The notes beneath the pieces were generated by a model. That model was not told the origin of the DNA. It searched no databases and worked only from the letters and a program-made list of their open reading frames with translations. Source: Argopecten irradians (Eukaryota > Mollusca > Bivalvia > Pectinida > Pectinidae). Taken from it: a DNA stretch of 64,000 bases. Position 1 is the first letter of the stretch; every line of letters begins with the position of its first letter. The stretch spans positions 57,939,467 through 58,003,466 of the forward strand of contig NC_091134.1 in the NCBI RefSeq assembly GCF_041381155.1. The letters are read 5' to 3'. This document shows positions 47,370 to 59,600 of the stretch, in pieces. A program made the translations under genes and the position numbers.

Positions 47370-49609
47370 GAAAGCTCCTAACTAATATCAAAGCATCAGA
47401 TATACAGTCACTCCTTGAGAAGTGTCTGGATGGAGTGTGCTGCTCGGCATCTTTGGCGACATGATTCAACGCGACAACTGTATGAAAGGCCAGGAATAAA
47501 GAATCAAGAAAAGGGCAGGCAAGGAAACAAAAAAGGAATAAATATCGTAGCCTACCAAACCACGAACATTCACACACGCAAAGCATTGCACATAGGGAGG
47601 CCGTCGTTACAGAAAATTTGGCAATGTCCTGATTCCATCCTCATTAAAACATGAGTTTGAATCCACAAGGCATTTCAAATTGGAAATTTACACCACTGTC
47701 GAGGAAACACGAACATAATATGGTTTATGAATCAGGTCTACTGGTAAGGAAGTCCAGACCTCCCACCTGCTTTTATTTCCTCATCCATTTTGTCACTTTA
47801 AAAAGGAACAAAAACAAAATGTCAGACGAGTAGCCTACTAGCCGGAAATAGGCTTTTTGCTTTACATTATGGTAATTGTAATGGCATGATAATGCATAAC
47901 ATGTATATTCACTTTTTCAACTTGATTAATAAGCATACAAATTTTATCTAATTAGAACAAATAACTCTGTCAACAAATCTGTGGAATTGACACGGTTGAC
48001 AAAAACAATAAAAAAGAAAAGCATAACCAACAGAAATTCAACGGAGACAATTATTGACCAAGAATCATTTGACATACTAAGTATATGACATTTTTGAATA
48101 GGAACATGAATATGTAGATTATTGTAATAACTATATGAAAAGAGGTATGAAAACAAATAAGTGTTTTTTTATTTTGATTTTTATTATCCCACACTTCGTA
48201 GCAATCAAAATGTTGATGGTCTATGTCTAAGTTTTATTTATGAATATTTAGATAAGGTCGAAGGATTGACGTGAATATTCTAATTTCGCGGTGACCACAG
48301 AGCTCTTTGTCTATAAAGTCTATGGACGTGTCTGAAATCAGGGAAGAATCTAGGAAGACTTTGACGGCTTCACAAAACTGGTGTCAGGGAGATCATTATC
48401 TAGTAACAAAATTAATGTGAAATGTCAGCAAAGGTGCCAAGAACTCGCCAAACTACCAGGAGTAACCCTCCAAAATAGTGTTCAGTATGCAAAGTAGTCT
48501 AAATTGTGACTGGAACCACGTGGCTCTTTCTTATATGTACATATCGAACCTTTCACAAGTCACTCTTACAAAGTATCTTAAACATGCAAATGACTCTCAA
48601 GGTGATTAAAGAAAAGAAACAATGATTTGTGAGAATGTCAAGTTGTTCAATAATGTCATATTGTTTAAGAAATGAAGGATGTTTAAGAACAATGGTTTCG
48701 AGAGTGACAGACTGTGCGAGAAGGACTGGTTGTTCGAGAAGACAGATTGTTCGAAAAGGACTGGTTGTTTGAGAAATAAAAGCTTGTGTTCCAGAAGAAA
48801 AAGTTGTTCGATAGGCGAGAATCATGGGTTGTTTAAGGATCTCCTCCACTGAGATGTCAAAATTTCCAATCACTAACTAATATAGACTTTTTGAAGTAAA
48901 AGATCAATCATATGGTGATACTGCTTGATTTTGAACTATTGTGAATCAAAGGTAGCTATTTGACACTTGTTTTTTCCGGATTTTGTTTTTTTCCATCATA
49001 AACAGGAAATGTTCAAACAATATCTTTCTAACTAGTTTCTTAAAACTATCTTGGTAATATATAATCAATACCGTCTACTTGCCCAGAATATTTGTAACCC
49101 CACCCCCTAAATTTCCAAGATCAAAAAAATCGTCGATTTCACATTCTTCGACGGATTAAACGCTTCATACAAAAAGTTCTTTACTAAATTTTTCTATTAT
49201 CTTTCAGTTTAAAAGAAAATATAAGTTACATTTTCTATAACTAATTTTGGGAGTTGGTGCGTAGGGATTTTGTGTCCCGTTAAAATATTTGCTATATTTT
49301 CAGCAGTTCTTGTTTAAAAATATCCAAATACAAAAACTACTATAAAATGTATAAATAAAAAGCAAACAGATTATAAATTTTCACATTTACGCTACAATTT
49401 GAACCATCAAAATATTTACAACAGAAATGAGTGAATATTTTGAAATAATTGAAATAAATTTCGGCTAACTACAAAAAAAATAAAATAAAAATGGCCATAT
49501 TAAATTCTTGTATAAAACATTCTATAAATAATAGATAATTTTAGCTACAATTTTCATATTGCAACTTAGAACAGAAAGAAACTTTTTTGAAAATCAAAAA
49601 CACATCATG
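47370..49609. other. Intergenic, no gene seen
   Basis: Overlapping frames on both strands at 47350-47654 have no recognisable domain. 48.9-49.6 kb may be interior of a degraded element, given the end fragment at 49610. TAATGCATAA lies near 47890. Confidence 0.5.
48620..48835. repeat. Degenerate tandem repeat with GGTTGTTCGAGAA motif
   Basis: Variants of GACTGGTTGTTCGAGAAG recur every 17-30 bp. The minus-strand frame at 48873-48553 shows the echo as LLEQPVLL and IIEQLDIL. It is a decayed minisatellite and no gene is supported. Confidence 0.5.
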
Positions 49610-49646
49610 CTTCAACGAGACTGAAACCTCACCAGTAAAAATCTTC
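49610..49646 (-). mobile_element. End fragment related to the 46.4-kb element
   Basis: The reverse complement of 49610-49631 reads TGAGGTTTCAGTCTCGTTGA and then AG. It matches 46375-46396 at 21 of 22 positions. The bases outside it still partly follow the 46.4-kb left end, but no TTAA tip or opposite end was found. Confidence 0.45.
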
Positions 49647-49726
49647 AAAAATGTCATGTTTATCGAGAATGTCAGATCGATCATTAATGCTTAAATGATT
49701 ATTATTAACGTTGATACCAGATTGAA

Positions 49727-49955
49727 TACTGTAAACCGTCTTTCTTTCGCGGGCGATCGATTCCCGCTAACTTCGCGATCAAGGTAAATTCGCGAAAGTT
49801 TATCTCCGCGAATAAATATCTCAGACAAATCTTGCACAGTTGATTTAAAAGATATCTCCATTCACTTTAAGATCCGGAAACTTTATCTCCGCGAAAATGT
49901 TATGAAACGGAATTCTGGAAATTTAGTGGCCGCAAAAGGAAGTTGGTTTACAGTA
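49727..49955. mobile_element. MITE-like element with TACTGTAAACC ends, copy 2
   Basis: It begins TACTGTAAACCGTCTTTC. It ends so that the reverse complement is TACTGTAAACCAACTTCC, an inverted repeat of about 25 bp with few mismatches. The interior has two direct copies of a TTTATCTCCGCGAA motif. At 229 bp it is too short for a transposase. Flanking TA is consistent with a TA target duplication. The right end lies 6 bp from the 66-bp array. Confidence 0.75.
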
Positions 49956-49961
49956 GTTAAA

Positions 49962-50360
49962 ATGATAAAGTATTAAGTACCGCTCACAAACAGATTATAA
50001 CTATGGATAATGTACCGGTACTGGATAGGCATGATAAAGTATTAAGTACCCCTTAACAGATTATAACAATGGATAATGTACCGGTACTGGATAGGCATGA
50101 TAAAGTATTAAGTACCCCTTAACAGATTATAACAATGGATAATGTACCGGTACTGGATAGGCATGATAAAGTATTAAGTACCCCTTAACAGATTATAACT
50201 ATGGATAATGTACCGGTACTGGATAGGCATGATAAAGTATTAAGTACCCCTTAACAGATTATAACAATGGATAATGTACCGGTACTGGATAGGCACGATA
50301 AAGTATTAAGTACCCCTTAACAGATTATAACTATGGATAATTTACCGGTACTGGATAAGC
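49962..50360. repeat. Tandem array, 66-bp unit, 6 copies
   Basis: The first unit is 69 bp (49962-50030) and the next five are 66 bp (starts 50031, 50097, 50163, 50229, 50295). Each holds TAAAGTATTAAGTACC, CAGATTATAAC and GTACCGGTAC, the last a 10-bp palindrome. Middle units differ at only a base or two. A 66-codon frame that starts in the last unit is judged accidental. Confidence 0.96.
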
Positions 50361-51034
50361 ACATGACATCTTTGAGTAATCTTTTTAAGGTATTTTCAAA
50401 CTGCTACAAGTTCAGTTACTCTATAACTTTCTTAGATCGGGAGTTTTTTGTCAGGAACATGACGATGGAACCTCAGTCCAGGAAGTTAAAAAAGCTTAGA
50501 ATGATACAGGACAGCGACGATGTGAAAAACTAAACCGGTTGTGCTGCTCGGAATTATATTGTCCTTTTTTCTTCATCATCAGTTTCCACATCCAACAAAA
50601 AAGCACAGTAATCTTGGAAGATATCGACATTTTGAAGATAAGGAAAACAATAATAAAAGGTGAAATGAAAAAAATAATAATTAAAAAATCAAATATTTCT
50701 TTTCGATACGCATGAGTTTTCAAAATGGAAAATTAAATCCAATTATATATATATATATACAAAGCTGTATTCACTGATTAATATCGACTAAAGCCACCAC
50801 CTTCAGACGTCTCTGTCACGACTCCCGCATTAGACAAAGGCAATGAGGTATTTGCTTGATAGATTTTGCTTAATTCAGAGCCTTCAATATACACGAGATT
50901 TCTTTCTGAAGTTTTCATTGCAAAAAAAACCCCAACTCTTAGATGAATAAAAGACAATTACAATGCACTGTACCGTATGATCCTATATTTTATTGGGAAA
51001 TAATGCATCTGGTTATTTTTGTTGATGATTATCT

Positions 51035-51190
51035 CTCAATTTCGCAGGAGAGTGGTCGCGAAAATTTGAACCGCGAAATATTGAGAAATCTTTGAGTCAT
51101 TCAGATCATGAAGACCATATCAGGAAATTGTAAAACTGCCCAAATTAAATTTTCTCGTTTTTTTTTTAATCGCGAAAATTTTGCCCCGCG
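51035..51190. repeat. CGCGAAA-rich repeat fragment with hairpin
   Basis: CTCAATTTCGC (51035-51045) pairs with GCGAAATATTGAG (51073-51085) with one bulge, giving a hairpin of about 51 bp. TCGCGAAAA recurs near 51056 and 51171. The motif content resembles the MITE-like elements at 5854 and 49727, but no matching outer ends were found, so this is a fragment or a different family. Confidence 0.4.
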
Positions 51191-52933
51191 TTAATAACTA
51201 TATATTAATTATACATTATAGTATACTACACTGTATATGGTATAATTGGATTCCATCCTTGATCGAGGAGCCAATTCTCAAAAGAACAGAGTAAACGTGC
51301 TAAATTGTAAACTTTTGAGAAAAATCCGATGACACATGTTCGATTAATAACATATGTTTATATTTGTTGAATGCCTCTTGGTGTTCCTTGTTGTGCTGTT
51401 GTCTTTACTCAAATCTGAAATCATCGACTGATCTGAATTCTACCTACAGACGTTGTCGCAGATGAAGCAATGAATATTTACTGTACTGAGGCACCAATGA
51501 AGCTGTAACTTGATCTTTATTTTATCTAGATGTTTATTACGAATGACTTCAATGGAGAAGAAAATACTTACCCTTCTTGAGCATCTGGATCCATTCGGGA
51601 AATAAATTAAGTTCCACATACTTTATGTCGAGTATTGATTTTGACATGACCCCATTTCATCGTGTCTCGATTTAAATACGCTTTATAAGAAGCTATACTA
51701 TGTCACAAGTCTTGGTCATGTCCGTATATTTTTATTTTGTGCTTTTCGAAGAGTTTTTTTTCTTGGATAATTAAGTATTAAATCCTGACTTAGATACCAA
51801 CTCTGACTCAAGGATACCTGTTTAATAAGATCCTTTTCATCATGAGATATTTAATGACCAATTTAACACCATACGGGGTTAGAGATTCAACGACGATGTG
51901 GTTGAAAGTACGAGATACCGTCGATGTGTCCCACCTTCCATTGATTATGATGTCAGGATAATCACGTTAAATAATGACGTCATAATCACCGGGTAGAGGT
52001 ATTAGTCAACGGTACATTATACTTTACCCTCGTCGTTTTGGTATCTGGAAACCCCCGTATTTGACCTGTGTACTACATGGATACGAAGATTTGTTGGATG
52101 GTTTGGCTACATATGTTAATCAAGATATTCTTCGAAAATGTGATAATAACATAAAAAATAGGGAAAATATAATTTTGAAGTTATATTTCGGTAAATTATA
52201 TCTTTTCTATTCGCGTGTTATACGATTGTTTCCTGATTCTCTGTGTGTGATGTCTCTCAGCAGGACAGTTCCAGGTTCTACTGTGTGAGGTTTCAACATG
52301 GACAATTGTCGTTTTTTATCAGCCGTACGTTGATGACCATGGTTATCCAGTGTGCCGACGAAAACTCTAGGAGGAGAAGTCAGTTAGACCATCCAGCGGC
52401 TGAAGTACCATTATCATCGCAATGTACGCCTGACAAAGTTTCCTGTTCGATGTGAAGGCTAAATCAAAATGACTTCCCAAAACCTTTTGAGGTAATTAGC
52501 TTTTATCTTCTATCAGGTTTATCTAGCGAAAATGTCATAACACTGATTGAAAGACCTTTCTCTGTTAAACCTTAATTTGCCCGGCCCATATGGTTAGAAC
52601 CGAGTATAATTTACTGTCCTGTTTTCATTGTCTAACTTAATCCTACCCATTTCCATATATTGACAAATTCGCCTGCTTTCTCTACGAGTGATATTGCCTT
52701 GTCGGTCGATTCTAGGCACCGCGTACATTTGTCTGTGAAATCGAGCAAAGATTTGTAATAGTCGAACTCGCTCACAACGCCGGGTAGGATTTGAAATCTC
52801 CATATCTTAATCCAAGTTTAATAGCACACAGGGCGAACTCATGTCATTTGTGATTTGAGAATTACGCTGTTACAGTGATTTTTGAGCCCTATTATTTGAA
52901 AGCCAGGCAACGTAAGACTGATTAGTGTCTTCC

Positions 52934-53110
52934 GGATTTTGAACTACATTTCAGTTTGGTGGGACATTTCAGTTTACGTAAGGACGTTTGCTACATTTCA
53001 GTTTATATTAGAACTTTGAACCACAGTTTAATTCATGTTAGAACTTTTAATATTTGTTTTAGTTAACATAGGACAAACATTTTCGTTTACGTTAAGAATT
53101 TAAATTAGTT
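52934..53110. repeat. Degenerate tandem array, about 30-bp unit, 5-6 copies
   Basis: Repeated TTTCAGTTTACGT...AGAACTTTGAACTACA-like units with rising divergence to the right, for example at about 52967, 52996 and 53026. No coding potential. Confidence 0.7.
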
Positions 53111-53548
53111 TTAATGGCTAACAAAAAGTTTATTAGTAATATTAGGATTTGGATAATAAAGAATTATGTTAAGTTGAGTATAATGTTTTACAAATATTTA
53201 TTATCGTGTAATTTTTGTATGGGAGGTCCAAAATGCCATTAGGGTAAAAATTACCAAAGGTTTTATATCGCCTGGACGTGGTACATACAGTTGGTGCCCT
53301 GTCAGTTTGGCTCCATTATCTACATTTGCTCTTCTTTCCAGGCGAGTTCCAACTATGGTTTGAATTGCCACTTCAGGCTCTGAGAACGAAACGTTGAGTT
53401 TGAACCAAACGTTAAATTAGTATCGTTTTATGTTTCGCACGATCAGTTTGCTTTATTTTGTAAGTTTTAAGGCTGTGGAGGGTGTTCTGCTGGATGACTT
53501 CGGCGGTAAACTCGAGGAAGTTAATAGAATTGTCATTAGTTTTGTGTA

Positions 53549-53558
53549 TTTTTTTTTT

Positions 53559-53609
<51 letters not shown>
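53549..53609. repeat. Poly(T) run, T10 G T50
   Basis: Fifty uninterrupted T residues (53560-53609) after T10 and one G. It could be the poly(A) tail of something retroposed on the minus strand, but the DNA on its right (53611-53760) shows no recognisable retroposon. The length is assembly-sensitive. Lys-rich and Phe-rich frames here are artefacts. Confidence 0.95.
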
Positions 53610-53610
<1 letters not shown>

Positions 53611-56600
53611 TTTTTCTTCTTCGGGAAAATAAACACCACAACATCTTCATCACAGTTATAGTACCTCTATAAAATCGCATTAAAACATGCTACTAACAGA
53701 CTGTTAAATGTTCGTTGCTTTAGGTAAACTGCAGCTATCGGCAAATAATATGGGTCATCGAAATTTTAATGATTCTGATGGCACGTTGTACAGTACGATG
53801 GTCATGTTGACTGGGTAATACGCGTTCTGCTTTGCAATTCGAGACATAATCTTTGAATATTTCTTTATATCATTGTCAATATAACAAAATAAGTTTTCCC
53901 TTCCGGGACGTCAGGTTCATGAGGCATCAATAAATTTACAAACGAAGAAGTAATTAAGATTGATAAGTAATGTGTCAAATGTTTGGTCTTATTTTACCAC
54001 TAAATGTGAAAAATATAGCAAATATAAAATTATCATATATGGATGCAGATACGTCTAATTACGCGGAATTAAGTTGTTTAATTTTTAATTCATCTTTTAT
54101 TGTCGAAATGGACGCTTAGCATTCGTTAAGGCCATGTTGTGAACCCAGTTTTCTATTTTGATATCTAAGTTCAATTTTCTTGGACAGGTTGATTCAGTAA
54201 GACAACACTTACATCTGTATACATCTGTAACTGTTCTTCACAATGTCAAACAGACAATCTAAATATACCACAACCTTTCTATAGCGTATAGGAAGCTGCC
54301 CTTATTTCATAATTGAATTGAATTATATATACGTATGCTTAGCTATATCTTAATACGCTTAAGAGCTAATGTTGTGTTGCGTCATTGTACGTCGGCTATC
54401 TTTTGTATACCTTTTCCCAGGAAAACTTTATAATGATTGATGTTTCTTTTAAACGGGTGAAGTTCGCCATTCATTGCCACGGTTCACAGTAAAAATGAAT
54501 GACGGTGACATTCTTTAATCCAGTAATAAAGCCAGAGAGAGAAGGAAAGTGAACGCCCTCTTCGCTGCATCTCGCTCATTTCTAAAGCATTAAGACTGTT
54601 TTAGAAAGTACAATCCAGCCAGGCGGCCGTAAGAAATAAATAAAATGTACACGATTTACACATTAAGATCAATCGGCCTCTCGTATGAAGGCGTATATGC
54701 TTCTTGGACATTTCTTTTAGATGGTTGGACAGGTGCACGACCACCCAGAAAACCACGGAAACCCAGCCTAACACCTGATATTGACGCACCTGAGCACGTG
54801 CGGGTTCTACAGTGTTATTCTTGTCCTTATTTCCAATATTATGTGAATCATTGAGATCGATCTTCTCTTTCTTCAAATGCTTGAATTGAACTCACTACCT
54901 GGCAATATCTAAAGCTTACTAACTGAACTACACATTGTTTTAAAATTCAAGTGCATAAAATTGCGTAAATAATATTACATTGTACTTTGATACAACATAG
55001 TATTAACATAATAATATATATAATTTTCCATCATTCAAAAACATGCACTCATACATAATTATTCCAAACACAAGTAATGTACTTAATCAAATTTGGTAAT
55101 CACAGAATTATGACTAATGCAAAATTATATAACAGGTTAAAGATTATGATTTCAGGAATTGCTTCATAGTCGTCGAAAGCTTAAAGCAAATACATGTGCA
55201 TATGTGGCTGTTAGTGTTATCAGCTTGCAAATGTTGTGGATATAAATATATTCCTATTTCAATGGTTTTTGTAGTGTTTTGGAAATTGAAGAAATAATGA
55301 CATGATTTGAATATACATAAATACAATTACTGATTTACAAGTTTAACACTATTTTATTTGTACATGACGACATTTATATATATTCTGCACTCGTCATTGT
55401 TGAGGTTGATCAATATTTAAAATGATTTTATTTAAAATATGTTTTAAAATAATATTTTCAAGCTGCACATTGAATATTTTAAAATGCATTCACTTTTGTA
55501 TATACAAATATCGTCCACATTAAATTCTGTACTAATATCTCCTACATTTTCTCGATAGAAACATATTGTATATATTCACATTTTATATACTAAACAAATA
55601 TCCAATAAATACGATAATATACTGATAAAACAATCTTATAATGTTAATGTCCAGAGGTGTTTGATTTATTCACACAATGACTTGTTTGTTTGTGTTTGAT
55701 TTATTTGTTTCAAGTGGTCAGAGTTGGTTGATTTATCATACATTAATGTAAATTCCTTCAGGATTTCTGAGGGGGAGGATAGCCAAAGGACTCTGCCATA
55801 CACCCAACAGATAAATCACAAGTAAAATATTAGGACTGCCTGTAATGGGCTCAGAATTTAGGTATCGGTATCCCGTGTAGTTTGGACGTATGGGCATCAC
55901 TATATACTGAGAACGAGTGATTCTGATGTGTTATCATGAAATTGTCTGCATCATCTAGTTTAACATATTTATAGAATTTTACTTGATGTATATGTCATGT
56001 ATAAGAAAACAGTTCTTTGGAGACTTCATACGAGAATTCCAATTCCAAATATATTTTGATCTTTTGTTCCTGAATCATGTTATAATTTTTGTTCATAATT
56101 TGATCAAATTGTTCACAAAATATTAGTATAATGTTTTTTATCATTATGAAGGATTCGTGAAGTTTTAAAATGACATTTGTCCGAATTCTATCCGTAAATC
56201 TCTCGGAAGGCATTGAAAGCCCAGCTAATCCAAGGAAAAGTTTTTGGTACTGCCAATGTCGTGTCTGCCCTTACGTTAAGGTGTTAAACATCCCCCACTA
56301 ACCCTTAACATGGGAATTACCATTTATGACCCTCACTAAACACTCTCGAAGTGTTCACAAACCAAACGAATTCATATAAGTGATAGCCTCTTTGCAGATT
56401 TTCGACTTATTAAAGAACTGCCAACAAAGTTAAACAACATTGACTAGGAGGCGATGTTCATTTCAGATAAATCATTCTATATTAATACAAGCATCTCATT
56501 AATTATAACAGTATACAACTTTTAGGGTTACACATAATATAGTATCCTATTAAATTCCAATTCCAAAAATTCTATTGAAATTGAAACATTTCATTAACTA

Positions 56601-59600
56601 AAGAATAACGTACGAAATATTTCCATATATTTTCAAAAAAAAAATGTTATTTTCTCGTTGCATGACCACATAACGATTTCAAAATAGCCTGTTGTTCCGA
56701 TATTGCCCATTTCCGACAGTAGATAGTGATTGACCGGGATATAACCAAATTTTAGTGTTTCGAAGATTAAACAAATAACTTTATTTGCAGAAAATATCTG
56801 GTTTTGTATTCGTTATACTTTTTCGGTACAAACGTCCTGGCGAATATGTATTTTATGAACATTTACCATTGTTTAAATCAGTTTGTGTTTCTGTCTTTCG
56901 ATATTATTCTTTTTATCTAAATACATTTAAATACTTGTATAAATAAAATGGGATTAGTTTTAAATCTATGATCCGTCATCTTCCTAATGTTTCTTTGTGG
57001 GTATTCGTATTTGTATTGAGTAACAAAAATCGTTTATAGTATACAAATAGTTAGCTTTCATATGTGACTGACTTTATTATTAATTCGAACATGATTGCTA
57101 ATTGATCTGCATAATGGATTGTCGGTACATGTGATGGTACTTCCTTTGATCAAATGATTGAGCATCCTCAACGCATAACAGTTATAAATGGATGATGTCT
57201 GAACTCCCAATCACGCTCAGTTGATATATATTTATATATATTTGTGTTGATCACAGATGTGAAATTCCGACTAAAAGCTGCAAACAAAGAGGCAGTTGAA
57301 AAATAAATGACACTATCCTGTGGTTGTAGAATTTAAATTCAAAATTATCAACTACTATCATCTATACAAGTTTACTAATAGCATCGTCACTTACGCCACA
57401 AAAGGCGGGCTTGCATATATAGCGGTTACCATAAAATAAAAAAAAAACCTGAGGCTTCGGGTGTACATAAATATATAACAAAATGAAATGATTCCCACTG
57501 ATGTAATTTCTAATATTCCTTTTTATTGGATATCGCTTATCAATATTATCGATAGATAAACTAAAGTCTTGAAAAAAATACAAATCAACGCTAGAATAAA
57601 ATAGATTCTAATTGCTTTATCAAAAAAGGGGAAAATGTAGAATCTAACGAAACCAAGATCATGGGAAAACTACTACTTGTAATAAAATTAGTAAACAAAA
57701 TGACCACTTTATATAAACAATATTTATCACACAGTCATTTACAAAGTAAATATGGTTAAAGCATGTCGTAATTTTAAATGTAAGGTAATTCCATGAGTTC
57801 TTTTCATTTTAAAGCCATCATGTACCTGCTATTTCAGTCTTCAGCTATCGTAATAATCAACCCTGAAATCAATCAGGAAAAAAGAAGAATTTTCTTTCTA
57901 ATCTTCACTCAGATATCAGCACATACAAAAGTGCAGCACATGTTCATCAGAGCATTGAGATGTTAACTGATAAAGCAGTAGCAAAATTCATACTTGTGAA
58001 ATTATCTCGAAATAAACTCACAGAAAACTAATTATAGCTCTCATTAAATAGGCGGTAATTCTGAAAGCAATTATGTCACATAGCATCATGTGCTGTCCTA
58101 AAAAAGCCGTTTATGGTCTAATTTCAGAGCAAGGTTATTGAAAAACTTATTATAATGACTGCATGGCTGGTTGGTTTAAAGTATTTGAGATGTGAACAAG
58201 TGATTTCGAACGAGATTGACTGGTAGATAATGATAGGCAGGGTTTGTAAGGAAAATATTATCGTGTTATCTGCAAAAGAAGATAATATTTTATGGTGAAT
58301 GATCGAGCGTTTAAATCAGACAGATTCCTTAGTATTATACTTGTTTCAACAATAAATTTCTAAAATTAATGCAATAATACAACTCATGAAACTTTATGAC
58401 AAAAAGTCTTAACAAATATCCTTCTACCAATTGGAAGAAGAGATAGGGTTCTTTCAATATAAAGATAAGGTTTTGATTTATATATATTTATAAGAATAAA
58501 TATTAAGATATAAATTGCTGATGACATTGTTAAGCTTTAGCCAGTCACGTATTTCATACATAATCTGTAATTTTGTGGACTATTTGACGCGTGATTAAAT
58601 CCATGGATTTGTAGCAAGACTTTCATCTGAATTGCATGTTTCATAATATTAAATAATTAAACGTCAGATAATACTAATAGTAATTATGTGCTTGAACAAC
58701 ATATAAACAAGTACAATAGCATCAACAAAAACATATATACATATCATTCGGTTTGAATTTTATAAATATGTACACGCTTCGTATGTCACTGTTTTAGGAA
58801 AGCAATTTTATGGATGAAAGATGAAGTATTTCATATTGCATTTAAGAATACCATATACTTCTACATTCATAGAAAGTAGCTTGAATAGGAGTTTGATGTA
58901 TCCCTTATACAAACAACATTAAACATAAAAAACATATGATTATATCAACATGATCAACACTGACCGGATAAAATGAAATAGTTTAAAAGTATAATAGGCA
59001 GGTGAATCATTTAAAGGACGCTAGTATCTTCAACATCAAATACCTGATTAAAATATTGTTGTGGATACTTGATACATTTAGATTCACTTTTCTAACAGCA
59101 ACTTATTGTCCATACTTATAGAAAGGATGATTTGTTTCAGGAAAATCATCCCTGGAATCACGATCGGCATCATGTTGCTTAACTTATCAATAATGTCTAT
59201 TGAAAACCGAGCTAAATACGCTAAATCAATACTTTGATTACCTATAACAAATAATGATAAAATATTGATTTTAATTAAATGTAGCTTTGAATAAGCTGAA
59301 TTCAAAATAATAACCCTGATCTTGATTTGGTATTGATGGTCACAGGTGTTGAATGTAATCATATGCATGCTATTTTTAAAAACAAAACTCGCTTTATCAA
59401 AGATCAAAAACAATATACTATTACGTAGATGTAGTATCTATGAGATAGATACAAAGATAACTATGGCGTAATAAACGTATACTATAAAATGAATGGATGT
59501 AACAGAAATAATAAAAAACATAAAACTAATTCCCATACAATGCGGATTTTATCAAAATAGATATTTTTTAATTGAACTCTTATTAATATCATTTTACATA

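Larger units (their letters stand above)
50361..53548. other. Intergenic, no gene named
   Basis: A minus-strand donor AAGG/GTAAGT near 51570 follows a short ATG frame (MDPDAQEG). A strong plus acceptor TTTGCTCTTCTTTCCAG ends at 53341 and opens a 17-codon frame (EFQLWFELPLQALRTKR) to a stop. Neither could be joined to a gene. Confidence 0.45.

Noticed and set aside
53412-53680. Lys-rich and Phe-rich frames across the poly(T) run
   Set aside because: Artefacts of a homopolymer.
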